From an uncultured Bacillota bacterium (GTDB taxonomy: Bacteria; Bacillota_I; Bacilli_A; RF39; UBA660): 32,178 bases of DNA. Below the pieces are notes generated by a model. It had not been told where the DNA came from. It did no database searches and worked only from the letters and a program-made list of their open reading frames with translations. The stretch is taken from positions 1 through 32,178 of the forward strand of contig CAJLEF010000012.1 of assembly GCA_905205665.1 (NCBI GenBank). The letters are read 5' to 3'. Both the position numbers and the translations under genes were made by a program. Below, in pieces: positions 8,208 to 17,000 of this stretch. Positions within the stretch are counted from its first letter, which is position 1. Each line of letters starts with the position of its first letter.

Positions 8208-8786
8208 TTATTTTTCTGCTGGCATTTCTGGTGGAAGTTCTATATTTTCTTCGTCATTTGATTTTTCTAATTCTTTTCCAATATTGTTATTTACATATTT
8301 CTTAAAATCATTATATACCGCTTTAGCAATATCTTTATCAGCCATCACAGAAAATATTACATTACCACTATTTGTGATATATAATTGTTCGGCAGAAACA
8401 CAAATCCAACGTCCCATATCAATATTATCTAACATCTCTTGTTTAATTTTTTCTACATCAGCATTGTCTTTAACCTTAACAATAGCAACGGAATAAGCTT
8501 GGGCCGTTATCAATGGTACTGATACAACAATTGATTCGATACCATCATTTGTTTTTAATCCAGTATAACTAGTAACTTCATCAATATTCTTTATATCTAC
8601 TTTCATAGTTTCAAGTTCGGGTAAAACACTTTTGTTATTTTTATTTATAGTATTAATCATGTCATTAATGTCTTTAGGCGTCTCAACATTACCTTTGTTA
8701 CCACTACCTGATACTAGTATGAATATTATAAATGAGATAACTGCTAATAATACCAAACCTATTATAAAAATTTTTTGTTTTTTCAT
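8208..8786 (-). CDS. DUF4358 family membrane-anchored protein
   Basis: The 192-residue protein has a short basic N-terminus, one membrane segment (about residues 5-25) and an extracellular domain of about 130 residues. The order of elements (a conserved segment near SYTGL, then VSVPLITAQAYSVAIVKVKD, a helix with VEKIK, and MADKDIAKAVYNDFKKY) fits DUF4358 as I know it. That family often sits beside MBOAT and DHHW genes in Firmicutes, as here, so an accessory role in the same acylation complex is likely but its activity is unknown. It is the first gene of the operon. An AGGAGG site precedes the ATG by about 9 bases, and TATGAT at about 8819 is the likely -10 with a poor -35. Confidence 0.75.
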   Translation of the reverse strand: MKKQKIFIIGLVLLAVISFIIFILVSGSGNKGNVETPKDINDMINTINKNNKSVLPELETMKVDIKNIDEVTSYTGLKTNDGIESIVVSVPLITAQAYSVAIVKVKDNADVEKIKQEMLDNIDMGRWICVSAEQLYITNSGNVIFSVMADKDIAKAVYNDFKKYVNNNIGKELEKSNDEENIELPPEMPAEK

Positions 8787-8878
8787 TTCTTTTTCCTCCT
8801 ATTATTTAAATTCTATCATACTTTTACTGGAATCTGTAGGAAAATTATTACGTTTTACAAAAATTAAATTTTAACTAT

Positions 8879-8908
8879 TTAAAAAGTAAACCATTTCTGA
8901 TTTACTTT
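8879..8908 (-). terminator. Terminator of the ABC exporter operon
   Basis: The minus strand holds an 8-bp stem AAAGTAAA/TTTACTTT (8883-8890, 8901-8908) with a 10-base loop, followed by TTTTT. It lies 22 bases past the stop codon of the last permease gene. Confidence 0.65.
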
Positions 8909-8930
8909 TATAAAGTATAAATATTTATTA

Positions 8931-10307
8931 CTATTTTGTATCTATTAATAATTCTTTTGGACTTTTCTTTAAATTGCTTGATGAAGATATTAGCAAAGAA
9001 ATTATAAGAACTATTGACATAAATAAAACTACATATATCATTAATTTTGGAGATATATTAATTTCTAAACTTGTTAGTGTTTTATTAAATCCATCTACTT
9101 CAGCTCCACCTCCAAGTTGGCTAGATGCTGACTGTTTAGCAATTTGTTTTGCTATAGTACCAGTGACTTTACTTAATATGTTATTTCCAATCATACTTGC
9201 TGTATAAATAGCTAGAAAGTATGATCCTATAAATGCTGGTATTGATACAAATACTAGTTCAATAACAAATTGTCCGAATATTTTGGCTTTTGAAATTCCT
9301 AATGAAAGTAAAATTGCAATTTCTTTTTTTCTAGCATTCATCCATAAAAACAATAGTAATGAAACGGTAACACCTGCAAACAATAATGATCCTGCAAATA
9401 ATTTATTAGCTATTTTATATATGCCTGATATTGACTGTTGTAGTGCTGGGTAATTATTTGAACTTTTAATCAAATTATATTGTTTCCAATCTATATCGAG
9501 TTTTTCAATATTTTTAATGACCTTATCTAAATTTTTATCACCTTTTACAAAAAATGTTGCATCTTGATATACTGCCGTATCCTCTGTATTTCCATATACT
9601 TTTGCAGCCGTATCTAAATCAGTTATCAAAGTATTTTCGTAAAGCTCTTGGGCTGCAGTAACGCCACTTTCATTATGACCATCAAAAAGGCCTTTTATCT
9701 CAACTTCTACTTTTTCATTTGCTCCTTTTTCATTATCGGCATCAAATAAATTAGATTTTATTTTTATTTTATCTCCAATTTTTAAATTATTTTTTTCTGC
9801 TAAGTCTTTATGCATTAAAATCTTGTTTTTATCATTTTCATTTAAGTGTTCCCCACTAGATAATTTGTAAGCTCCTGAGATAAACTTATTTTCTTTTGAT
9901 GAATCATTAACTCCTGTTAACATAACAGCTCTTTTAAAGTTTTTTGCTCTTTCTGGTGATTGTCCTGAAAGTGTTTTTTGAGTTTCTATTATATCGTTAT
10001 CTACTAAATCAGCAACACTGTTAATTCTTTTTACGTATGAATCAATATCTTTGGATTCGGCTATTTTTTTAATATCTTGTCCTTTTATATTGCCACCACC
10101 TCTTGGTGTTCCAAAATTAACTCTTCTATTTATTTCCATAGAGAAACTATTTGTTATATTTCCGAAAGTTTCTTTTGAAGCTCTGTCCGTTGCATCTTTG
10201 ATTGATAGACTAATAAGACAAAGCGTTGACATAGCAGTTATAACTAACAATATAATTATTGATTTTAGACTTTTTCTAGTTACATATGCAAATGCATTTT
10301 TAATCAT
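8931..10307 (-). CDS. ABC transporter permease, FtsX/MacB-like (second permease)
   Basis: The 458-residue protein has the four-helix layout of FtsX/MacB permeases: one N-terminal membrane helix (about 15-36), a large extracellular domain (about 37-300), then three helices (about 303-325, 343-370 and 420-445). The extracellular domain contains SGEHLNENDKNKILMHKDL and KIGDKIKI, typical of the MacB periplasmic core fold. It is clearly related to the other permease of the operon (10974-12251), which has the same motifs, so the two probably form a heterodimer around the shared ATPase. The substrate is unknown; relatives export peptides or antibiotics or act by mechanotransmission. An AGGAGG site lies 7 bases before the ATG. 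The last gene of the operon. Confidence 0.88.
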   Translation of the reverse strand: MIKNAFAYVTRKSLKSIIILLVITAMSTLCLISLSIKDATDRASKETFGNITNSFSMEINRRVNFGTPRGGGNIKGQDIKKIAESKDIDSYVKRINSVADLVDNDIIETQKTLSGQSPERAKNFKRAVMLTGVNDSSKENKFISGAYKLSSGEHLNENDKNKILMHKDLAEKNNLKIGDKIKIKSNLFDADNEKGANEKVEVEIKGLFDGHNESGVTAAQELYENTLITDLDTAAKVYGNTEDTAVYQDATFFVKGDKNLDKVIKNIEKLDIDWKQYNLIKSSNNYPALQQSISGIYKIANKLFAGSLLFAGVTVSLLLFLWMNARKKEIAILLSLGISKAKIFGQFVIELVFVSIPAFIGSYFLAIYTASMIGNNILSKVTGTIAKQIAKQSASSQLGGGAEVDGFNKTLTSLEINISPKLMIYVVLFMSIVLIISLLISSSSNLKKSPKELLIDTK

Positions 10308-10318
10308 TATTGTACCTC

Positions 10319-10963
10319 CTAATTAATTTTGTTTATTTTCTTAAGCTTTCTATCTCTTAATTCTAAAATAATGTCAGCAGAATTTGCTACTTCTTTACTA
10401 TGTGTTACTACGATTACACACTTATTTCTTTCTTTTGCTAACTTTTTAAGGATTTCAATTATTTCACCAGCAGTATCAACATCTAAGTTTCCAGTAGGTT
10501 CATCTGCTAAAATTATTGGGGCTTCTGAAACTAGTGCTCTTGCAATCGCCACTCTTTGTTGTTGCCCGCCTGATAACTTCATTACATTTCTATTTATTTG
10601 ACTTTTATCAAGCCCTAATTCAAATAAGATTGTTTCAGATGCATTTTTATTTACTAATCTAACATTTTCTAAAGGCGTTAAATAATCAATCAAATTATAG
10701 TTTTGAAAAACTAACGATATGTTATTTTTTCTATGATTACTATAGCCATCTTTCTCTATATCATTTCCTTTAAATAAGATTTGACCTTTTTGTGGTTTGT
10801 CTAAACCTGCTAATAGAGAAAGTAATGTTGACTTTCCTGCCCCTGACTTTCCAATTATTGCATAAAATTTTCCAATTTCAAATTTTTGATTTACTGAAGA
10901 TAATACTAACTCACTTGAATTTGAATAATTATATGTTACATTTTTTATTTCTAATATATCCAT
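10319..10963 (-). CDS. ABC transporter ATP-binding protein, MacB/LolD type
   Basis: A 214-residue stand-alone ATPase with every expected motif: Walker A GKSGAGKST (38-46), Q-loop Gln87 in LVFQNYNL, signature LSGGQQQRVAIARAL (130-144), Walker B IILADE (150-155), D-loop NLD (159-161) and H-loop His188. The length and the QQQR signature are typical of the MacB/LolD/BceA group that works with FtsX-like permeases. It lies between its two permease genes with gaps of 10 and 11 bases and its own AGGAG ribosome site. It should power the heterodimeric complex at the inner face of the membrane. No two-component system or accessory fusion protein is nearby to narrow the substrate. Confidence 0.95.
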   Translation of the reverse strand: MDILEIKNVTYNYSNSSELVLSSVNQKFEIGKFYAIIGKSGAGKSTLLSLLAGLDKPQKGQILFKGNDIEKDGYSNHRKNNISLVFQNYNLIDYLTPLENVRLVNKNASETILFELGLDKSQINRNVMKLSGGQQQRVAIARALVSEAPIILADEPTGNLDVDTAGEIIEILKKLAKERNKCVIVVTHSKEVANSADIILELRDRKLKKINKIN

Positions 10964-10973
10964 TTTTAATCTC

Positions 10974-12251
10974 CTAACTTATTTTTGACAATATTTCTTT
11001 TGGTTTTTTAATTAATATCATTAAACTTGCAATAATAACTGATAGAACAATAATTCCAATTAATATTCCGTAACTTTGTAGAAATGTTATAAGATTTGAA
11101 ATTAAATTATTGTTTTTAAGTAAGCTATCAACCATTATTGTTGAATCATCAGAATTCATAAATCCACCGACTATAATATTTAATATTACATTTCCTGTAA
11201 ATAATGATAATACCAAAGATGGTAATGATATAAATAATAATTCAAGTATAAATTGAGTTACAATTTTTATTTTACTTATACCAATTGATAATAATATGCC
11301 TATTTCATGTATTCTTTCTCTTAACCATAATATTAATATTAATGACAATACTGTTATTCCACCTATCATAATTGAATATGTCATGATCGTAATAATATGT
11401 TTTATTCCAGCTATAGACTCTAGTGTTTCTTCAAATACACGGTTATCACTTGAAACACTATATTGTGACCAATCAATTTTAATTTTTTTAATTTTATTTA
11501 AGGCTATCTTTATATTTTCGGAACTGTCTGAAAATATTGCAAGTTTATTAACGATTTTGTTATTTTCAGATTTATTTAATGCTTTTTGACTTGATTCATA
11601 ATCAATAAACACCATATTTTCACTAAAGTCTGATGATAAGCCAGTATATTTTTCTTGCTTTTTACCCGAAAAAATTCCAATTATCTCAAACTCATATTCT
11701 AATTTCTTTTCACTGTTATTAAAATCAATTAATTGAAGTTTGATTTTATCATTAAGTTTTAGGTTGTTTTTTTCGGCAAGTTCATTATGAATAAGAATTT
11801 TTCCTCTATCATTATTATTAATATGTCTGCCTTTTATAATAGTGAAAATACCACTATTGAATAAATTATTTTTTTCACTATTATTAGTAGCTTCTACTGA
11901 AAGCATATTTTTGAACTCATCTGATAAATCATCTCGTTCTACTAATTGAGTTCCATCTACAACTTTGACGTTTGTAGTTCTAGCTAGCCCATCATACTTA
12001 GTGATAATTTCTTGTATTTCTTTTATATTATCTAATTCTTTAAACTGATTAGTTTCAAAAGTATCACCATTATTTTTAGTTATGGATAATGATGTATTTG
12101 AAATCTTGTATAAGTTTTTTTCTAAATTATTTGTTAATTTTGTTATATTCAAACAAGAATATAAACAAGAGAGAACTACTGTTAAAATAATAAATACTAT
12201 AATTGTTCTATTTCTTTTTCTTAAAATATATGCTATAGCATTTTTTAGCAT
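10974..12251 (-). CDS. ABC transporter permease, FtsX/MacB-like (first permease)
   Basis: The 425-residue protein repeats the layout of the downstream permease: an N-terminal helix (about 16-37), an extracellular core (about 38-280), and three C-terminal helices (about 285-312, 325-355 and 392-418). KGRHINNNDRGKILIHNEL and KLNDKIKL match the paralogue's core motifs. Sequence outside these motifs has diverged a good deal, so the duplication is not recent. It is the first gene of the exporter operon: an AGGAGG site lies 8 bases before the ATG, and a consensus promoter sits about 55 bases upstream. The preceding gene-free region holds only transposon debris, so the operon is a self-contained unit. 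Confidence 0.88.
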   Translation of the reverse strand: MLKNAIAYILRKRNRTIIVFIILTVVLSCLYSCLNITKLTNNLEKNLYKISNTSLSITKNNGDTFETNQFKELDNIKEIQEIITKYDGLARTTNVKVVDGTQLVERDDLSDEFKNMLSVEATNNSEKNNLFNSGIFTIIKGRHINNNDRGKILIHNELAEKNNLKLNDKIKLQLIDFNNSEKKLEYEFEIIGIFSGKKQEKYTGLSSDFSENMVFIDYESSQKALNKSENNKIVNKLAIFSDSSENIKIALNKIKKIKIDWSQYSVSSDNRVFEETLESIAGIKHIITIMTYSIMIGGITVLSLILILWLRERIHEIGILLSIGISKIKIVTQFILELLFISLPSLVLSLFTGNVILNIIVGGFMNSDDSTIMVDSLLKNNNLISNLITFLQSYGILIGIIVLSVIIASLMILIKKPKEILSKIS

Positions 12252-12306
12252 TTTATCAACCTCCTATCTTCAGATTTTTTGTTTAAGAATGTACATAGCC
12301 CACATG

Positions 12307-12335
12307 ATTGTATTATTTTTTTAGACTTTTGTCAA
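12307..12335 (-). promoter_or_regulatory. Promoter of the ABC exporter operon
   Basis: On the minus strand TTGACA (12330-12335) and TACAAT (12307-12312) are separated by exactly 17 bases. Transcription would begin near 12300 and leave a leader of about 50 bases before the ATG at 12251. No operator-like dyad is obvious in that leader. Confidence 0.75.
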
Positions 12336-12390
12336 TTTTTCCATCGGCTGTTTATGGCAATCACATAAAAACCTTCGCTGTAAAATTAAA

Positions 12391-12898
12391 TTCCACCCCT
12401 AAAGTTTAAGAAATGGAATTTACTTGGTAAAACATTTAATTTTCAAAAGATATTTATTATAATAGACCTCAATGATGCTTATTCCATTAGAAGGGACGTA
12501 ATTTATATGAAGAATAAACATCTCAACTTTGATGACAGACTTGAAATGAAAAAGGATTAAAAGAAGGAAAATCTTTTATTGTGAACCTGGTCGTTCCGAT
12601 CAAAAAGGCTCTTGTGATGTTAAACATGAGTTAATTAGAAGAGTTTTACCTAAAGGAATTTCTTTTGATAATTTAACTCAAGAAGATATTAATTTATTAA
12701 TGTCACGAAAAAAGTTAAACAATTCATCACCACTTGAATTGTTTAACTTATTATACGGTGAGATTATTGCCTCCTAACTTGGCATCATTTACATAGAAAG
12801 CAATTCTATTAATCTCACAAATTCTTTACTAAAATAAGTTTATAACAGTGAACAAGCATCATTTTTTATTATTTATCATCATCGTACCATGGGTGGAA
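12391..12898 (+). mobile_element. Internally deleted IS30-like element
   Basis: A 508-bp relic is bounded by the inverted repeat TTCCACCC (12391-12398) and GGGTGGAA (12891-12898), with weaker similarity continuing inward and outward. It contains a transposase reduced to its two ends. Its ends and protein differ from those of the element at 3522-5132, so it comes from another IS30-type lineage. It could be mobilised only if an intact relative exists elsewhere. Confidence 0.5.
12507..12777 (+). pseudogene. IS30-like transposase remnant, central part deleted
   Basis: A ribosome site (AGAAGGGA) and ATG open a frame reading MKNKHLNFDDRLEM, the IS30 N-terminal pattern. It is shifted by a one-base loss near 12548 and reads on as EKGLKEGKSF in the next frame. 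It is then joined directly to the C-terminal third: YCEPGRSDQKGS, KHELIRRVLPKGISF and LNNSSPLELFNLLYG, stopping at 12775. About 270 codons are missing, including both catalytic Asp regions; only the last acidic motif survives. A second small deletion occurs after NLLMS. It is certainly non-functional. Confidence 0.8.
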
Positions 12899-12925
12899 CT
12901 TTCAAATTCAAAAAAAATTTGAAAG
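12899..12925. other. Hairpin beside the IS remnant
   Basis: A perfect 10-bp stem CTTTCAAATT/AATTTGAAAG with a 7-base loop lies directly next to the right repeat of the remnant. It has no T run on either strand, so it is not a standard terminator. A similar TTGAAAAA/TTTTTCAA stem lies inside the other IS near 4988-5006. The rest of the stretch to 13065 shows no gene. Confidence 0.45.
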
Positions 12926-13081
12926 CTTCGATTCTTATTCGTTATGCAAAAAATTAACTATAAATTTACTTTTTATGTGTATTTTATCATTTTTTAGCAT
13001 GGATATATTTTTGACTCTTGAAGCTGAAATTTACTTTTGCTACTCAGCACATAAAAAAATCACCACAGTTTACCTATGATG

Positions 13082-13116
13082 ATTATAACAGGTACCCCAC
13101 TCCCCCCGACTGTCAA
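13082..13116 (-). promoter_or_regulatory. Orphan copy of the homopolymer-spacer promoter
   Basis: This minus-strand site repeats the promoter at 3463-3494: TTGACA (13111-13116), GTCGGGGGG, then TATAAT (13082-13087). The similarity runs on both sides, from GACTGTCAAG through the -10 into the leader, where GGTGA before an ATG is also kept. Here the spacer is 23 bases and the G tract is interrupted (GGGGGG-AGT-GGGG). The ATG is followed after one codon by TGA, so no gene remains. It lies 26 bases past the efp stop. Confidence 0.6.
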
Positions 13117-13141
13117 GAGTATCTTTTAAAACATTAAATTT

Positions 13142-13702
13142 TTACGCTCTACTTGAGTATTTACCATCGCTAGTTGAGATAATAATTTTTTCGCCTTGGC
13201 TAATGAATAATGGCACTTTAACAGTATAGCCTGTTTCAATTTTAGCATCTTTCATAGCATTGTTGGTTGTATTACCTTTAACAGCTGGTTCTGTTTCAAC
13301 AACTTCGAATTCGATTTTTTCAGGTAAAGTAACACCTAATAATTCGCCTTCATAATAATCAAGTTTAATTTCGATTCCTTCTTTTAAGAAACGTTTTTCA
13401 TTTTCTAATTTACTTCCTGGAACTTCTACTTGGTCATAAGTTTCTGTGTTCATGAACACAAAGTTATCTCCATTAGCATATAAAAACTGCATTGGATTAT
13501 GTTCCACACGAGCTCTTTCAATTTTAATATTAGTATTGTAAGAGTTTTCGACAACAGCACCTGTTCTTAAGTTCTTAGTTTTCATACGAACAAAAGCACT
13601 GCCTTTTCCAGGTTTAACATGTTGGAATTCAATAATTTGACAAAGATTACCGTCTAAAATAATTGTCATTCCATTTTTAATATCATTGATATTAATATTC
13701 AT
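13142..13702 (-). CDS. efp: Translation elongation factor P
   Basis: EF-P of normal length (186 residues) binds ribosomes stalled at polyproline and promotes peptide bond formation. The three-domain layout is complete: an N-terminal KOW-like domain with the loop HVKPGKGSAFVR, whose Lys33 at the tip is the site modified in many bacteria, a middle OB domain and a C-terminal OB domain with the usual GYTVKVPLFI and TSDGKYSSR ending. The loop is of the PGKGSA type found in Firmicutes, where a 5-aminopentanol modification is known in Bacillus; no modifying enzyme is in this window. AAGGAGAG lies 7 bases before the ATG. It follows rpmG by 15 bases and shares its promoter. No terminator is clear after it. 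Confidence 0.98.
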   Translation of the reverse strand: MNININDIKNGMTIILDGNLCQIIEFQHVKPGKGSAFVRMKTKNLRTGAVVENSYNTNIKIERARVEHNPMQFLYANGDNFVFMNTETYDQVEVPGSKLENEKRFLKEGIEIKLDYYEGELLGVTLPEKIEFEVVETEPAVKGNTTNNAMKDAKIETGYTVKVPLFISQGEKIIISTSDGKYSSRA

Positions 13703-13717
13703 AATCTTCTCTCCTTA

Positions 13718-13891
13718 CTATTTTCCAAGTTTAGTTTCTTTAAATACTGTTACTTGATGACAAGTAGGACAATATTTTTTCATTTCCATTTTATCTGGAG
13801 TATTTTTTTTGTTCTTAATTGTTGGACGAATTTGTTTTCCACAACGAGAACATTTTAATCCAAAAAATTGTCTGTTTTCATTTTTTGCCAT
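13718..13891 (-). CDS. rpmG: 50S ribosomal protein L33
   Basis: This 57-codon gene encodes a complete L33. The protein starts MAKNENRQFFGLKCSRCGKQ and carries two CxxC pairs (Cys14/17 and Cys41/44), so it is the zinc-binding form rather than the zinc-free form made in zinc shortage. A GGAGGTAAGG ribosome site lies directly upstream of the ATG, and the TAG stop overlaps the region of the efp ribosome site, so the two genes form an operon. A TTGAAC-17-TAAAAT promoter lies 34 bases upstream. L33 sits near the E site of the large subunit. Pairing with efp rather than with secE/nusG is worth noting. Confidence 0.95.
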   Translation of the reverse strand: MAKNENRQFFGLKCSRCGKQIRPTIKNKKNTPDKMEMKKYCPTCHQVTVFKETKLGK

Positions 13892-13924
13892 TATTCCTTA
13901 CCTCCTCACATCAAAACTATATGT

Positions 13925-13953
13925 ATTTTAGCATAGTTAGAACCTAAGTTCAA
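13925..13953 (-). promoter_or_regulatory. Promoter of rpmG-efp
   Basis: TTGAAC (13948-13953) and TAAAAT (13925-13930) are 17 bases apart on the minus strand, ahead of rpmG. The -35 box lies in the 3' arm of a 10-bp inverted repeat (AACCTAAGTT/AACTTAGGTT, about 13938-13982) with no T run, which may end polC transcription weakly or bind a regulator. Confidence 0.65.
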
Positions 13954-14003
13954 GCGAAAATAGTGTATCTAAAACTTAGGTTAAACTAATTTTTTTATTC
14001 TTT

Positions 14004-17000
14004 TTAAAAAACACCATCAAATAAACTTAACTGACTTGTCTCAGGCATTGAGCCAAAGATGCCCATTGAGCGCATTTTTTCAACTGTTGTTTGATTTACT
14101 TTTCCACGACTTGCAAAGTCTTCAATACTATAGAATGCTTTTTCTTGTCTTTCTTTAATAATTTGTGTAGCTACCGAGTCTCCAAGACCATCTAAGCTTC
14201 TAAATGGCATGATTAAGCCATTTTCTTTTTCATCCATTACGAAGTTTGCTCCATCACTTTTTTCAATATCTATGGTTTCAAATTTAATACCACGGGCTGT
14301 TGCTTCTAAAGCAAGCTTTAAGGTTTCAAGTAAAGATGATTCTTTATTTGTCGCATCATAACCTTTAGATTGAATTTCCACCATTTTAGCTTTTATCGCG
14401 TCATATCCTTTACACATAACATCAATATCAAAATCTTGAAAACGTGTTGAAAAATAACTGCAATAATAAACAAGTGGTTTATGAACTTTATACCAAGCAA
14501 TACGAAAGGCACTTGTTACATAAGCTGCGGCATGCGCTTTTGGGAACATGTATTTTATTTTTTGACAAGATGTAATAAACCAATCCGGAATACCCGCTTT
14601 TTTCATTGTCTCAACATATCCTGCCCAAGTTTCTGGATCTTTACTGGCTTTTCCTTTACGAACAAACTCCATAATTTTGAAGGCTTTAAATGGTTCTAGT
14701 CCCCCATAGATAAGTTCAACCATAATGTCATCACGACAACCAATAACTTTGGCAAATGGCACAATATTTTTTTGTATAAGTTCTTGAGCATTACCTAGCC
14801 ATACATCGGTACCATGAGCAAGACCGGCAATTTTAATAAGCTCGGCAAAAGTGGTTGGTTTCGTATCTTTAACAAGTTGGATGGTAAATGGCGTACCAAA
14901 CTCCGGAACGCCTAAGGTACCCGTATCACACATAATTTGTTCTTTCGTAACCCCTAGGGCTTTTGTACTAGTAAAGATACTCATGGTTTCTTTATCATCT
15001 AAAGGCACTTCGGTAATATTATCACCCGTTAAATCTTGAATCATTCGCAGTTGAGTTGGGTCGGTATGACCTAGAATATCTAATTTTAAAACGTCTTGGT
15101 CGATAGCATGATAATCAAAATGGGTTGTACGCCAAACACTCGTTGGATCTTCAGCTGGAAACTGGAAAGGTGTAAAATCATAAACATCCATGTAGCCAGG
15201 AATAACAACGATTCCTCCTGGGTGTTGACCGGTTGTTCTTTTACATCCCGTGCAACCTATGGCTAAACGTTCAATTTCAATGTTACGCATAATAATATTT
15301 TTATTTTCACAGTAGCCTTTTACATAACCAAAGGCTGTTTTTTCAGCGACAGTACCAATCGTTCCGGCACGGTAAACATTATCAACACCGAATAATACTT
15401 TGGTATATTCATGAGCACTGGCTTGGTTTAAATCGGAGAAGTTTAAGTCAATATCTGGCACTTTATCGGCATTAAAACCAAGGAAAGTTTGAAACGGAAT
15501 ATCATGACCATCTTTATGCATTCTTGTCCCACACTTAGGACATTTTTTATCCGGAAGGTCAAAACCGTCTTTGCAACTATTACCTAAAGGTTCTCCATTA
15601 TCATCATTAAACTGGCTATATTGGCATTTAGGACAACGATAATGAGGAGCCAAACTATTTACCTCAGTAATTCCCATAAGGTTGGCAACAAAAGATGATC
15701 CTACTGAACCACGTGATCCTACTAAAAAGCCTTCATCATTGGAGTGTTTAACAAGCTTTTGGGCAATTAAATAAATAACGTCAAAATTAGCCCCAATAAT
15801 TGCGGTCATTTTGTCTTTGGCTTTTTTTAAAGCTTCTTCTTTACTAAGTTCTGGTTCATCTTTTAAAACAGCAAAAGAAATTTCTTCTTGGACACTTTCT
15901 GGGCCTTTTAAAATGACATCATGAAGTCTTTTGTAGATTTCTGCTTCGTCACTAGAAGCATTTTTCTTAACCGCTTCAATTAAAGGAGCACCATATAACT
16001 CTAAGGCGATACGTTCCTCGATATGATAAGGTAAAGGTTCGCCGTACCATTCTTTGGCTTTATTATAAACCATCTCCGTAACAATCATTTGGGAGTTTTC
16101 AATCTTAGGAGCAAAAGGGATACCCCCCGTATCAATAATAACTTCAATTTCTTCGACCATATCGGCAATTTTATTGGTATTGGTAACAACAATTTCATAA
16201 GCTAAATCTTCGCCTAAGAATTTGAAATCGTCTAGCATTTCTGCCGTTGTTTTCAAATACATATTAGGTACATTAATACCTCTTCTATTTAATGGATGCA
16301 ACTTACCATTGAATTTTTGATTCACAATAATTTCCCGATAGATTTTATCATCTTTTGTTAAGTTGTGAACATCTCCTGTTGCAACCACGGGTTTACCAGC
16401 TTCTTTCGCAACTCTCACAATTCTTTTAATGTATTCTTCAGCTTCATAGACACTTTGGAATTTTCTTTCGGGACCAATTAAGTGTTCAAAGGCACTAATC
16501 GGTTGAACTTCGATATAATCATAGAAACTCATCATGTTAACGAGTTCTTCGTCTTCTTTACTTCCTGCTTTATCAAATATTTCCCCATTAATGCAGCCTG
16601 AACCAATTAACAAGCCTTCTCTTAATTTAGATATGTCTCGTCTAGGAATCTTAGGTTGTTCATTTTTATATAAATATTTTGTGTTAGCAATAGAAATAAT
16701 TTTAAAGAGATTTTTAAGCCCAACTCTATCTTTTGCAATCACGCAAGCATGGAATGGATAACTAAATCTTACTAAAGCATCCATATCCACTTCTTCTAAT
16801 AAGTGGTCCGTGGTTTCAATGTTACGATCATTTAACACCTTACACATTTTATAGAAACATAAAGCGGTCCCTTCGGCATCATAATCAGCACGGTGGTGTT
16901 TTTCTTCATCCCAAGGCACATCGAGTCTTTTGGTTAAGGTTTGTAATTTATGGTTTGGCCAATCAGGATGAAGCATACGAGCTAGGCTCATGGTATCTAA

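Noticed and set aside
13082..13116. Reading the orphan promoter as the efp terminator
   Set aside because: No stem can be formed and there is no T run; the match to the other promoter copy explains the sequence better.
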